Made by a program: the position numbers and the translations under genes. A stretch of DNA of 53,702 nt from Lachnospiraceae bacterium (GTDB taxonomy: Bacteria; Bacillota; Clostridia; Lachnospirales; Lachnospiraceae). The notes under the pieces were generated by a model. It had not been told where the DNA came from. It did no database searches and saw only the letters and a program-made list of their open reading frames with translations. The DNA lies in contig JAILNV010000133.1 of NCBI GenBank assembly GCA_024691125.1, forward strand, positions 1 to 53,702, written 5' to 3'. Shown in pieces: positions 37,487 to 46,935 of the stretch (position 1 is its first letter; each line of letters begins with the position of its first letter).

Positions 37487-40400
37487 GTGTTCAGACTTAT
37501 CAATCATATAAATATTAAACGTATTTTATATTGCATGACCGCAATATGGATGCTTGTTTCAAGCATCCTTGTTTGCTGTTGCGCAGCATACGGAGCAACT
37601 GATAACAGTCTTAAAGCCGTTTCGGTTGCATATTTTTATGATAAGGATTATTTCGGCGATAAGTATGACACTCCCGACAAGGAAGGCTTCGGATATAAGT
37701 ATCTTCAGGCAATAGGCAATTTTTCGGGATGGGAGTACCGTTATGTTTACGGTGATTACGATACTCTTCTTGAGCAGTTTATGCTGGGAAGGATCGATCT
37801 TATGCCTGCCATGCCCCGTGATTTCGATCAGGAAGCATTCTATGAGAAGCTCATTTCGGAAGCCAAGAACGAAGAAGCAAAGAGGGAAATAGAAAAAAGC
37901 AAGATATCCGTACTGTATCCGAACCAGCCCATGAATACGGTTGATTATTATCTGTGTATTCCCGCAGAAATGAATAACGAGAGCTTTTCTGTTGTGTCTC
38001 TTGCCGGTAAAAAGATTGCCGTACCTTCACAGATCTATCCATATACCGGTGAATGGCTCAGAAAGCTCGGACTCAAATGCGATATCATTGAATACGAAAA
38101 TGATGCTGCCTGTATAAACGCTGTCAACCGTGGTGATGCCGTAGCGGCAATCGGGGAGACGGGGATGGCTGAATCCGGACTTGTTATAGGACGCAAGGTC
38201 GGAAGTATGGATTTCTATCTCGGAGTCAGCAGCTCCAGCAGATATCTTTTGAAGGATATTAATAATGCCCTGGAAACCATGGGCGCGGCAACGGACGGTT
38301 TCCTTCAGACGCTGACAAGTTCGTATAATTCATCCGGAAAGCTTGATACGAATTTAAGTCCCGGAGAACGTCAGTGGCTGTCGGAACATAAAACACTTAA
38401 GGTGGGTGTATTATCTGATTTTCAGCCGTTCTGTTCGATCAATCCCGAAACAGGTGAAACATCCGGGTTTATTTACGAAGCCATTTCAGATATTCTTTTC
38501 AATGTGGGTGTCGAACCGGATGTCAAATATACACACTACGATTCCTACAGTGACCTGCTCGCAGCGCTTGACAGCGGCGAAGTGGATGTGATATTTCCCG
38601 TGACCACATACTTAAGCCAAAGTGAAACCAACAACTATATCTTTACCCAAAGTATAGCCGTGAGTAATGTCATGCTTGTATATAAGGGTGAATTCTCAGA
38701 CGGTGTATTTGCTACCGTGGCTTATCCGAAGGGCAGTATAGAAGAGTATTATGATGTCGTTAATTATTCAAACAGCTCTTTATATGAGTACGATACGCCT
38801 TATGAATGTATTGATGCTGTGATCAGCGAAGAAGTAAACTGCACGATAGTACGCGATAACATTTCGGAATCTTATATACGTGATACATCCAGAAACAACA
38901 AGCTCAATGTCATCCCTCTTCCGGAAAAACTTGAAATGGGACTCGGTGTAAAGAGGGGCAATACTCAGCTCTACACTCTTATTTGCCGTGCCGTAAGCCT
39001 TACGCTTCAGGGACGTGAACTGACCGATCTTTCTCTCAACTCCTCGTCAAAAGCAGAAGAGAGCAGAAAAGGCGGGATACTTAACTATCTCAAATCAGGC
39101 ATACTTATTTTCCTTATCGTTACCTCGGTCCTTGCAGTTCTCAGCATCATACTGGCAACAATGCTGAGCAGGGTTATCCACACAAACAGAGAAATGAAAC
39201 GCGCCAACAGCGAGATCAAGGGCGTAGCAAAGCTTCAGCAGCAGAATTTCGATATCATAAGCATACTTACAAGAGACTATTCTTCTGTGTTTAAGATCAA
39301 TCTCGAAACAGATGACATGGAGGTTTACAGGATCGACAGCTTTGCGGCAGAGCCCAAGTATGCGTCAATGCTTTCACGTGGAGCGAAGTATACCGATTTC
39401 TTCAATCAGTATGTCAGGGATTTCGTTTTCGAGGATGATAAGCCCAAGATGTATGATGAGATAGGTGTGTCGGTAATACGCCGTAAGCTTAAGCAGCGTA
39501 ATTCATATGCCGTAAGATTCCGCCGACTGATGGAAAAAGGCTCGCCGAGATACTATGAATTCCGTGTATCCACAGTAGATATCGATATTACCGGTAAGGT
39601 TCAGAATGTTATTATCGCGTTTATTGACTGTAATGCAGAGATCCTTCATGAACTTGAGTATATGAAAGGCCTGGAGAAAGCTCTTAAGAGTGATGCAGTC
39701 ATCACCGGTCTTACGGGAGACTTCGACTGGGTGGCTTATGTTGCAAATGTCGACGGCAAGGATTCCAAGGATTCGGCTGTAACACATTACCGGATCGGCG
39801 ATATGTTCAAGGAACGTCTTGATCATTGGGAAGACGAGAGTAACTTCGCACATATGACAAGCATGATGGCCGATAAGCTTGTACTTCCCGAGGACAGAAA
39901 GAGCTTCCTCTATAATATGGGTAAGGCTCATATAAGGAAACACCTTCTTAAGGATCTTGCTTATTTCATTAATTTCAGGGTAAGCAAAAGCTCAGGTCCC
40001 GAATATTATCAGATAAAATGTGTTGCTGATTTTGCAGACGGACAGCTGTATGGATTCATTCTCGGTTTCCACTGTGTGGATGATGAGATGAGGAAAGAAA
40101 AGGAACAGCAGGAGAAGCTCGAGCACATGGTTGCCGACAGAACGGCAGAGCTCGAGGAGAAGAACGAATCCCTTAACAGGATGAACAATGATATTATCGA
40201 GCTTATGGGTAATGTCGTTGAAGGAAGGGATGAAGAGAGCGGACAGCATGTACGAAGAGTTATGGATTTCACGCATATACTTGCAAGTCAGGTTATGAGA
40301 GATTATCCTGAGTACGGCCTTACTCCCGAGCTTGTTGAAGTGATCACATCGGCAAGCGCTCTCCATGATGTCGGAAAGATAATGATAAGCGACAGTATTC

Positions 40401-40807
40401 TCTTAAAACCCGGACGTCTTACCAATGATGAGTATGAGATCATGAAGACTCATACTATAAGAGGTACCGAAATCCTTAAGAATATGCCTGCCGATTGGGA
40501 CAAGACCTATCTTAAGATAAGTATGGAAATATGCCGCCACCATCATGAGAAGTTCGACGGCAAAGGATATCCGGATATGCTTAAGGGAGATGATATTCCT
40601 ATTTCGGCACAGATCGTTTCGGTTGCGGACTGTTATGATGCCCTGGTAAGCAAGCGTGTATATAAAGATGCTTATTCCTGTGATGAAGCATATAATATGA
40701 TCGAAAACGGAGAATGCGGAGCATTTAATCCCAAGGTAATGGAGTCATTTACGAACTGCAAGCATCTTTTTGAGGATCAGGTCCGGAGAAGGAATGCACA
40801 TTTATGA
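37487..40807 (+). CDS. membrane sensor: tandem SBP_bac_3 domains with cytoplasmic HD-GYP phosphodiesterase
   Basis: This 1106-residue protein probably senses a small ligand outside and degrades cyclic di-GMP inside. A signal/first helix at residues 10-35 is followed by two periplasmic-binding-type domains (about 40-285 and 300-525; the second opens with LKVGVLSDFQPFCSI). A membrane helix spans about 540-563, then a PAS-like region, a coiled coil (about 885-915) and the HD-GYP domain. The HD-GYP residues are intact: SALHDVGKI at about 957-965 and HHEKFDGKGYP, plus ADCYDALVSKRVYK. The start is GTG 37487. No GGDEF domain is fused. It appears to be monocistronic or to lead into the SPFH gene. Confidence 0.88.
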   Translation: MFRLINHINIKRILYCMTAIWMLVSSILVCCCAAYGATDNSLKAVSVAYFYDKDYFGDKYDTPDKEGFGYKYLQAIGNFSGWEYRYVYGDYDTLLEQFMLGRIDLMPAMPRDFDQEAFYEKLISEAKNEEAKREIEKSKISVLYPNQPMNTVDYYLCIPAEMNNESFSVVSLAGKKIAVPSQIYPYTGEWLRKLGLKCDIIEYENDAACINAVNRGDAVAAIGETGMAESGLVIGRKVGSMDFYLGVSSSSRYLLKDINNALETMGAATDGFLQTLTSSYNSSGKLDTNLSPGERQWLSEHKTLKVGVLSDFQPFCSINPETGETSGFIYEAISDILFNVGVEPDVKYTHYDSYSDLLAALDSGEVDVIFPVTTYLSQSETNNYIFTQSIAVSNVMLVYKGEFSDGVFATVAYPKGSIEEYYDVVNYSNSSLYEYDTPYECIDAVISEEVNCTIVRDNISESYIRDTSRNNKLNVIPLPEKLEMGLGVKRGNTQLYTLICRAVSLTLQGRELTDLSLNSSSKAEESRKGGILNYLKSGILIFLIVTSVLAVLSIILATMLSRVIHTNREMKRANSEIKGVAKLQQQNFDIISILTRDYSSVFKINLETDDMEVYRIDSFAAEPKYASMLSRGAKYTDFFNQYVRDFVFEDDKPKMYDEIGVSVIRRKLKQRNSYAVRFRRLMEKGSPRYYEFRVSTVDIDITGKVQNVIIAFIDCNAEILHELEYMKGLEKALKSDAVITGLTGDFDWVAYVANVDGKDSKDSAVTHYRIGDMFKERLDHWEDESNFAHMTSMMADKLVLPEDRKSFLYNMGKAHIRKHLLKDLAYFINFRVSKSSGPEYYQIKCVADFADGQLYGFILGFHCVDDEMRKEKEQQEKLEHMVADRTAELEEKNESLNRMNNDIIELMGNVVEGRDEESGQHVRRVMDFTHILASQVMRDYPEYGLTPELVEVITSASALHDVGKIMISDSILLKPGRLTNDEYEIMKTHTIRGTEILKNMPADWDKTYLKISMEICRHHHEKFDGKGYPDMLKGDDIPISAQIVSVADCYDALVSKRVYKDAYSCDEAYNMIENGECGAFNPKVMESFTNCKHLFEDQVRRRNAHL

Positions 40808-40870
40808 TCCCATGGCCGTATTAATATGAACCGGCTTTGAAGATAAAACAATTAAGAGGAGGAAAATATC

Positions 40871-41887
40871 ATGCCAGGAGTAACTGTTATTTTTGTTTTG
40901 TTTTTTTTACTGCTTATAATCTTATTTAAGAGTCTGTGTATAGTTCCGCAGGCAAGCGCCTACATAGTCGAGGAGCTCGGAAAATATAAGACCACATTAA
41001 GTGCCGGTCTTAATTTCATGATTCCCTTTATCGACCGTGTGGTAAAAAAGGTATCGTTAAAGGAGCAGGTTGCCGATTTCGAGCCCCAGCCGGTAATAAC
41101 GAAGGATAATGTTACCATGATGGTTGACTCGGTTGTATTCTTTCAGGTATTCAATGCAGAGCTGTTTACATACGGTGTTGAAAGGCCTATCGCTGCGATA
41201 GAGAATCTCTCCGCCACAACGCTCAGGAACATTATAGGTAGCATGACTCTCGATGAAACACTTACTTCAAGGGATAACATAAATGCGCAGATAACTGCAA
41301 TCCTTGATGATGCTACGGATAAGTGGGGCATAAAGGTAAGCCGTGTTGAAGTAAAGAACATACAGCCGCCCCGTTCAATACAGGACGCTATGGAAAAACA
41401 GATGAGAGCAGAACGTGAGAAGAGAGAAGCCATTCTTACTGCAGAAGGTAAGAAACAGTCTGCAATAACACTTGCAGAAGGTGAGAAGCAGGCTGCGATA
41501 CTTCGTGCGGAGGCCGTAAAGGAGCAGCGTATCCGTGAAGCAGAGGGTGAAGCCGAGGCACTTCTTGCCGTACAGAGAGCAAGAGCCGAGGGTATCAAGC
41601 TGATCAACGAGTCACACCCTTCGATCCAGTATCTGCAGCTTAAATCCTATGAAACAGCCGAGAAAATGGCAGACGGACAGGCAACAAAGATAATCGTTCC
41701 TTCCGAAATAGCCAATCTGTCCGGTACTCTTACAGCCCTTGCTGAAACAGTACATACTCAGGGAGCTGCGGTTCATCAGCAGACAGTAAGGCCTGCCCAG
41801 GGAACACAACAGGTAAGACGTGAGCCGGCCGGGAAGCCACAGCCCCAGAAATCAGGAATTATAGACAGATTAATGAATGAGGATTAA
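40871..41887 (+). CDS. SPFH-domain protein (stomatin/QmcA type)
   Basis: The 338-residue protein has an N-terminal membrane helix (VTVIFVLFFLLLIILF), an SPFH/band 7 domain (SAYIVEELGKYKTTLSAGLN, SLKEQVADFEPQPVITKDNV) and an alanine/glutamate-rich coiled coil (GKKQSAITLAEGEKQAAILR). Such proteins form large ring-shaped assemblies in membrane microdomains. Most bacterial members pair with a NfeD protein; the next gene is not NfeD. GAGGAGG precedes the ATG. The next start is 5 bases after the stop. Confidence 0.92.
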   Translation: MPGVTVIFVLFFLLLIILFKSLCIVPQASAYIVEELGKYKTTLSAGLNFMIPFIDRVVKKVSLKEQVADFEPQPVITKDNVTMMVDSVVFFQVFNAELFTYGVERPIAAIENLSATTLRNIIGSMTLDETLTSRDNINAQITAILDDATDKWGIKVSRVEVKNIQPPRSIQDAMEKQMRAEREKREAILTAEGKKQSAITLAEGEKQAAILRAEAVKEQRIREAEGEAEALLAVQRARAEGIKLINESHPSIQYLQLKSYETAEKMADGQATKIIVPSEIANLSGTLTALAETVHTQGAAVHQQTVRPAQGTQQVRREPAGKPQPQKSGIIDRLMNED

Positions 41888-41892
41888 TTAAC

Positions 41893-42411
41893 TTGGAAAT
41901 AGTAAAATTTCTGTCAATGCTTGACGAAGAAGATATATTAAATATGTTATTACCTTATATGATTCCGATAATTTATATAATAGTCATCCTGATAGTGGTC
42001 AGAAACGTAAAACGAAGGGTTAAGGACTCGAAAAATTCCGGCCCTTCTTCTAAATACAGTCAATCCGATATTGTAAGAAAGGCCATGACTTCATCAGTGA
42101 AGGCTCCGACTGATACAATGGTTAAAAAGCCTGTGAATAATTCATCATCGCTTTCCTCCGGAACCAGATTTCCCGGTGATACTATCACAATAAAAAATGC
42201 CTCCGGGCAAAAAGGCTTATCCCTTATGGATGACCGTTCGTCAGACTGGCTGGCAACACAGCTCAGGGAAGAAGCAAAGGCCATGGTCAGAGTAAGTGAT
42301 ATGTTTCAGCTGAAACAGCAGCATTCCAATAATTGTGATGCTGAGTTCATCAGAAGATTTCACGAATCCAATTGCGATGCCTACGGTATAGATGACGGAA
42401 CAAAGAAATAG
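41893..42411 (+). CDS. small single-pass membrane protein, unknown
   Basis: The 172-residue protein begins with one membrane helix at about residues 18-38 (MLLPYMIPIIYIIVILIVV), then a basic cluster (NVKRRVKDSK) and a Ser/Lys-rich hydrophilic cytoplasmic tail. No known domain is visible. The last third (WLATQLREEAKAM, CDAEFIRRFHESNCDAYGID) may fold. The start is TTG 41893, only 5 bases after the SPFH gene, so it is probably a partner of that protein and takes the position where NfeD would be expected. Confidence 0.7.
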   Translation: MEIVKFLSMLDEEDILNMLLPYMIPIIYIIVILIVVRNVKRRVKDSKNSGPSSKYSQSDIVRKAMTSSVKAPTDTMVKKPVNNSSSLSSGTRFPGDTITIKNASGQKGLSLMDDRSSDWLATQLREEAKAMVRVSDMFQLKQQHSNNCDAEFIRRFHESNCDAYGIDDGTKK

Positions 42412-42440
42412 TATAGAAAGATTATCCTGGAGAAGACACG

Positions 42441-42959
42441 ATGAGCAGCATTACCGAAGAGAAGCTATACGAAGAATATCATGACAAAGTTTTCGGTTAT
42501 ATATTTAACCATACATCACATAAAGAGGACGCTGAAGATCTTACCAATGACGTTTTTTTGAAAGCCTTCCGTTCGCTCAACAGCTTTGATGAAAGTAAAG
42601 CTTCCGTTTCCACATGGATATTCACCATCATGAGGAACACTTTGACAGATCATTTCAGACGCGGACATATTTCGGAGGAGCTTGATGAAGATTTTGTTTC
42701 TTCCGATGATATAGAAGGCTCATATTTAAGAAAAGAAACTCTTGAAGAGCTTGCAGACGCGCTCAAAGAACTGCCTCAGGAACAACGTGATATTATCATC
42801 TTAAAATACTATGATGGTCTTTCCCTGACAGAAATATCCGAGAAGCTTGATATCAGCTACGGAATGATCAAGGTCAAGCATAAAAACGCGCTGTTCTCGA
42901 TGCAGAAGCTGCTTTCGGCAGGCAAAACAGTGGAGTTCAGGCGTACACAGGATCATTGA
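42441..42959 (+). CDS. ECF-type RNA polymerase sigma factor
   Basis: This 172-residue sigma factor consists of region 2 (YEEYHDKVFGYIFNHTSHKE, DLTNDVFLKAFRSL, VSTWIFTIMRNTLTDHFRR) and region 4 (ALKELPQEQRDIIILKYYDG, LSLTEISEKLDISYGMIKVK) joined by a short acidic linker. It lacks regions 1 and 3, as expected for extracytoplasmic-function sigma factors. No classical anti-sigma factor with a zinc motif is adjacent. The next gene is a 64-residue protein and then a giant surface protein, which may be a regulator and target. GGAGAAG precedes the ATG. Confidence 0.92.
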   Translation: MSSITEEKLYEEYHDKVFGYIFNHTSHKEDAEDLTNDVFLKAFRSLNSFDESKASVSTWIFTIMRNTLTDHFRRGHISEELDEDFVSSDDIEGSYLRKETLEELADALKELPQEQRDIIILKYYDGLSLTEISEKLDISYGMIKVKHKNALFSMQKLLSAGKTVEFRRTQDH

Positions 42960-43033
42960 TTGCCATATTCAGACTTCCAACGTATATATTTAGGAAGGAA
43001 TAGACTGATATCAGGAATAAAGGAGGACCGCAA

Positions 43034-43228
43034 ATGGAGAATAAGCTTAGGAATCTGTTTGATTATCAACGCTTTGAGCAAAATGATAATCTAAAGAAGC
43101 TTATCGACGATACACATCGCCGCATGAGGATTACAGTCATACCGGATGATCTTTTGAGGAATATATCCGCAGCAGGTGATACGTCCACAAATATTGAACT
43201 GATCAAAGAACTTAACAAACAGCAATAA
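43034..43228 (+). CDS. 64-residue protein linked to the ECF sigma factor
   Basis: The protein is short and hydrophilic, with no signal or membrane segment. The N-terminus is helical (KLRNLFDYQRFEQNDNLKKL), and the C-terminus has DDLLRNISAAGDT followed by a Lys/Glu/Asn-rich tail. I remember similar small ORFs beside sigma factors in Lachnospiraceae, but know of no assigned function. It could be a small anti-sigma factor, a co-regulator, or a peptide with a leader-like end. The ribosome site AAAGGAGG is very strong, and the next gene follows by 10 bases. Confidence 0.8.
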   Translation: MENKLRNLFDYQRFEQNDNLKKLIDDTHRRMRITVIPDDLLRNISAAGDTSTNIELIKELNKQQ

Positions 43229-43238
43229 GAGGGTTGGG

Positions 43239-46200
43239 ATGAAAAAAATCAGAAACAACAAACATTTTAATGTATTTATTGTAATGCTTTTATCCCTGGC
43301 ATTATTTGTTACCAATCTTACAGCTTTCAATTCAATTGTTTCAGCATCTGAGATCGACGATTTCCTCGATTATATAAATGATGATGACGATGACGACTTC
43401 CAGCCCGGACCGCCTGCGCCTGAACCGGAGCAGCAGGGATCGCCTGTTTATGATGAAGATGATATGCCGAATCAGCAGGACGAGGAAGAACGCAGAAGGA
43501 TCGAAGAAGCTCAGAGACAGGCTGAGGAAGCCAGAATTGCCGCTGAAGAAGCACAGAGGCAGGCTGAGGAAGCCGCAAGACGGCAGGCAGAAGAGGAAGC
43601 CAGGATAGCTCAGCAGGCTGAAATAGAAAGACAGGCTGAGGAAGCACGTAAAGCTGCTGAGGCTGAAGCTGCAGCCAAGGCTGAAGAAGCACGTAAGGCT
43701 CTTGAGCAGGAACAGGCCCGTCAGCAGGCGATAGAACAAGAGGCACGAAAAGCCGAAGAAGAAGAACGCGCGAAAGCTGCGCTTGCAGAAGCAGAAGAAG
43801 CCAAGCGTATAGCTGCCGAAGAAGAGCAGAAAGCCAAAGAAGCAGCAGAAAAAGCCAAAAAAGCCGAAGAAGAAGAAAAGAAAAGACAGGAAGAAGAGTA
43901 TTCTTATGCACTTCGTGCCCAGATCGACGGTGGAAGCATATCCAATCTGAATCTTTCCGGAGTCGTAGGAGATGGTGATGCCATTGTATTCTCTATTGTC
44001 AATATGGGAAACCGTGATGTTGATCTTGTATGGGGAATAAGCAGTGCTTCCGCAAATATATTCTCATTTACACTGGTATCAGGATCGTCTATGTTAAAGA
44101 TGGGGGATATGGATAAATTCCAGATAGCATATAATCCCTCAACACCGGCCGGAAACTACAGTTGTGTACTTTATATAAAGGATAAAAGTGATAACGATAA
44201 TAAATTTACCCGTTATATTAATGTAAGTGCCAATATAACCGCTTCACCCAAGGTTACCTCCGTTAGTGTATATCCGTCGGAAATAAAGCTCGCCCAGGGT
44301 GGTGACTGTGACTTCCATGCAGAAGTAAGAGGAAGCGGCGGAGAAGTAAGTCAGCAGGTTACATGGAGTGTTCTGGGAGCCAGATCATCTTCAACATATA
44401 TATCCAATGACGGAAAGCTAGTGATAGGATCAAACGAGTCCTCCTCATCATTAAATGTTGTCGCAGCATCTGTTCAGGAGAAGTCGGTAGCAGGGACTGC
44501 TTTTGTTTACGTGCAGACGAACAGCTACAACGTAAACGCATATGCCAATCCCGCAAACGGCGGTATGGTTACTGGAGGCGGCGCAGTTGTTCAAGGCGGT
44601 TCCGTAACTCTGTCGGCCGTACCCAATAAGAATTTCTATTTCGAAGGCTGGTACAGGGACGGAAAGAGAGTTTCAACCGCGACAAATTATACAATTAATG
44701 ATGTTCGTTCCAATATAAACGTCATTGCTGTCTTCAAGCAGAATTACGTGACTGTAACTGCCGAACCCGATAACAAAGAAGCCGGAAGCGTAGTAGGTGG
44801 GGGAAGAATTACCTATGGCGGTAAAACAGTCCTTTCAGCAAAGGCCAATGATGGATATGTATTCACGGGATGGCGTGAAGGTGACAGTACAATAAGTACA
44901 TCATCCACACTTGAACTTAATAACCTGACCACAGACCGTAAGATAATTGCAAGATTCTCCAAAACATGGTTTAATATATCACTTTCGTGTTCTCCTTTTG
45001 AAGGAGGTTCTGTGGCAGGTCAGGGAACTTATAAGCTGGGAGACGGAGCCAAGATAACAGCTGCCGCAGCACCGGGTTATACATTCCTTGGATGGAAAAT
45101 AAACGATCAGTTTGTAAGCCGTGATCTTACTTATTATATTAACAGGGTGGAAAGAGATTACTGCTTTACAGCTGTCTTCCTTAAAAACGATATCGTTACC
45201 CATAATATTTATGCAGGTGTTGCTACGACAGGCGGTACCATAACACCGAGTGGAACAGCTACTGTTGCAAGAGGCACATCGGTAACCTATACAATAACAC
45301 CTAAGTCCGGATTTGCAATACTCGCAGTAGCGGTTGACGGTCTTCAGATTGGTCCTGTAAGCTCATATACATTTAAGGATATAAAGAGCGATCATGTCAT
45401 TGCCGTTGCTTTTGTACAGACAGATGCCGGCAAGAAGGCAGCCGAAAAGGCAGGTGAAGAGCCTCAGACACGTAAAGTTCAGAAGGTATACAAAGAAGAA
45501 GAACAGCAAAAGCCGGAAGAACAGGTCGTAGATCTTGAAGACGCCGCTACAGGTACCGCAGGCGATGAATTTGTTGAGGAAATGGATCTGTCCGATATCC
45601 ACATACCCACAGATGAAGAGCTTGGCATCACACCCGAGACAGCTTCTCCCATAGGAGAACAGCCTGCTCCTTCAGAGCTCCTTATGTCAATGGGCATATC
45701 TATGGATGATGTGAAGACTATGCTTGATAACGGTGACAAATCATCTGTTATAAGAGCTGCATTCTATGAAGGAACGCTTGAAGCAGATGCACAGAATCCG
45801 TTTGCTCCCGAGACAGAGATACCTGATTATCATTCTTATTCAAGGGAAGAGCTTGAACAGCTGCCTGACGAGGACATACTTCCTTATCTTAAGAATTTTG
45901 ATGTGGTAGTGGACGAGCTGATGGATAAAGCCGATATTTATGAGCTTGCAGAAGGCGGAACGGCAAATATAAATGTTTCGATAACAAGGACCGATGAAAC
46001 GATCAGCAGCGGGGATAAGGAACAGCTCAATACATACGTAGGACAGATACCCCTTAAATACTTTGATATCACCCTTATGAAGCGGGTTGGTTCCAAGGTG
46101 ACCAATGTTAAATCGCTCAATATTCCCATGGAGATAGTTATCGAGATACCCGATGATATATATAAATCGGGAAGTGTGTATTCGATACTGAGGCTTCATG

Positions 46201-46439
46201 ACGGTAATCTGACAGTACTTCCGGATCTTGATGACGATCCCAAGACAATCACCTTCAGGACAGACCGTTTCTCGAACTATGCAATATCAAGACAGAAGGA
46301 TACCGGTAAGAGTCTTGCGATCAAGTTTGCAATAGGTGCTTTAATAGCATTGGTGATAGCTCTGGTATGTCTGGGTATACTGATGTACCATCATATAATG
46401 TATCTTAGAAGACGTAAAAAAGGTGTTCATATGAAATGA
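43239..46439 (+). CDS. surface protein with charged stalk, InlB-type repeats and C-terminal membrane anchor
   Basis: This 1066-residue protein has a signal peptide (NVFIVMLLSLALFVTN, cleavage near VSA-SE), an acidic patch with six Asp, and a 140-residue Ala/Glu/Lys/Arg stalk at about residues 82-225 that should form a single alpha helix or coiled coil. Next comes an Ig-like region, then four repeats of the divergent InlB B-repeat type, each with GG..G.G and GY.F.GW (at about residues 430-725). An acidic segment, a beta-rich domain and a membrane helix (AIGALIALVIALVCLGIL) with basic tail RRRKKG end the chain. It is the likely target of the upstream ECF sigma factor. Confidence 0.85.
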   Translation: MKKIRNNKHFNVFIVMLLSLALFVTNLTAFNSIVSASEIDDFLDYINDDDDDDFQPGPPAPEPEQQGSPVYDEDDMPNQQDEEERRRIEEAQRQAEEARIAAEEAQRQAEEAARRQAEEEARIAQQAEIERQAEEARKAAEAEAAAKAEEARKALEQEQARQQAIEQEARKAEEEERAKAALAEAEEAKRIAAEEEQKAKEAAEKAKKAEEEEKKRQEEEYSYALRAQIDGGSISNLNLSGVVGDGDAIVFSIVNMGNRDVDLVWGISSASANIFSFTLVSGSSMLKMGDMDKFQIAYNPSTPAGNYSCVLYIKDKSDNDNKFTRYINVSANITASPKVTSVSVYPSEIKLAQGGDCDFHAEVRGSGGEVSQQVTWSVLGARSSSTYISNDGKLVIGSNESSSSLNVVAASVQEKSVAGTAFVYVQTNSYNVNAYANPANGGMVTGGGAVVQGGSVTLSAVPNKNFYFEGWYRDGKRVSTATNYTINDVRSNINVIAVFKQNYVTVTAEPDNKEAGSVVGGGRITYGGKTVLSAKANDGYVFTGWREGDSTISTSSTLELNNLTTDRKIIARFSKTWFNISLSCSPFEGGSVAGQGTYKLGDGAKITAAAAPGYTFLGWKINDQFVSRDLTYYINRVERDYCFTAVFLKNDIVTHNIYAGVATTGGTITPSGTATVARGTSVTYTITPKSGFAILAVAVDGLQIGPVSSYTFKDIKSDHVIAVAFVQTDAGKKAAEKAGEEPQTRKVQKVYKEEEQQKPEEQVVDLEDAATGTAGDEFVEEMDLSDIHIPTDEELGITPETASPIGEQPAPSELLMSMGISMDDVKTMLDNGDKSSVIRAAFYEGTLEADAQNPFAPETEIPDYHSYSREELEQLPDEDILPYLKNFDVVVDELMDKADIYELAEGGTANINVSITRTDETISSGDKEQLNTYVGQIPLKYFDITLMKRVGSKVTNVKSLNIPMEIVIEIPDDIYKSGSVYSILRLHDGNLTVLPDLDDDPKTITFRTDRFSNYAISRQKDTGKSLAIKFAIGALIALVIALVCLGILMYHHIMYLRRRKKGVHMK

Positions 46440-46472
46440 GAATTCGAACAGAAATGAATTTTCAAGTTATAT

Positions 46473-46501
46473 TTGACAATCAGCCCGCATCATGTTAAAC
46501 T
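46473..46501 (+). promoter_or_regulatory. sigma-A promoter of the rplU operon
   Basis: TTGACA (46473-46478) and TAAACT (46496-46501) are separated by 17 bases, with TGT before the -10. It drives rplU, rpmA and probably part of the genes beyond. Confidence 0.85.
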
Positions 46502-46507
46502 ACTTGA

Positions 46508-46575
46508 GTATGCCGCTTGGTGAGGTCATAAACATGCGAAAGCATTACCGAAGCCAGCGAGTAATTAGAATAGGA
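46508..46575 (+). ncRNA. ribosomal protein L21 leader RNA (putative)
   Basis: The leader between promoter and rplU folds around an ATGC-GAAA-GCAT hairpin (46534-46545) inside an outer stem formed by CGCTTGG (46514-46520) and CCAGCG (46554-46559). This arrangement resembles the L21 leader of Firmicutes, which lets L21 limit its own synthesis. The family match is from memory and was not tested with a covariance model. Confidence 0.6.
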
Positions 46576-46583
46576 GGTGCCCT

Positions 46584-46889
46584 ATGTACGCGATTATAGC
46601 AACAGGTGGAAAGCAGTATAAGGTTTCCGAGGGTGATGTGATCAAGGTGGAAAAGCTTGGAGCAGAAGCAGGCGAGAACGTAACCTTTGATCAGGTACTT
46701 GCTGTCAGCGATGATAAGCTCAAGGTAGGCAATGATGTGGCTAACGCTACTGTAAATGCTACCGTAGTTGAGAACGGACGCGGTAAGAAGGTTATAGTTT
46801 ACCGTTACAAGAGAAAGAGCGGATATCATAAGAAGAACGGTCACAGACAAGCATACACCAAGGTTAAGATTGACAAGATCAACGCTTAA
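46584..46889 (+). CDS. rplU: 50S ribosomal protein L21
   Basis: L21 is a core protein of the large ribosomal subunit that binds 23S rRNA. The 101-residue protein begins [19 protein letters not shown] and ends in the conserved basic stretch [26 protein letters not shown] lies just before the ATG. The gene for L27 starts 46 bases downstream. The small protease gene that often separates them in Firmicutes is absent. Confidence 0.98.
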   Translation: MYAIIATGGKQYKVSEGDVIKVEKLGAEAGENVTFDQVLAVSDDKLKVGNDVANATVNATVVENGRGKKVIVYRYKRKSGYHKKNGHRQAYTKVKIDKINA

Positions 46890-46935
46890 GGATTTACGAT
46901 GATTTCTATACTAATTGATTGAGGAGGTGTGAACC

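Noticed and set aside
43327-43911. Long minus-strand open frame rich in Leu opposite the start of the giant surface protein
   Set aside because: It is the shadow of the Ala/Glu/Lys stalk-coding DNA; it has no ribosome site and no sensible protein features.
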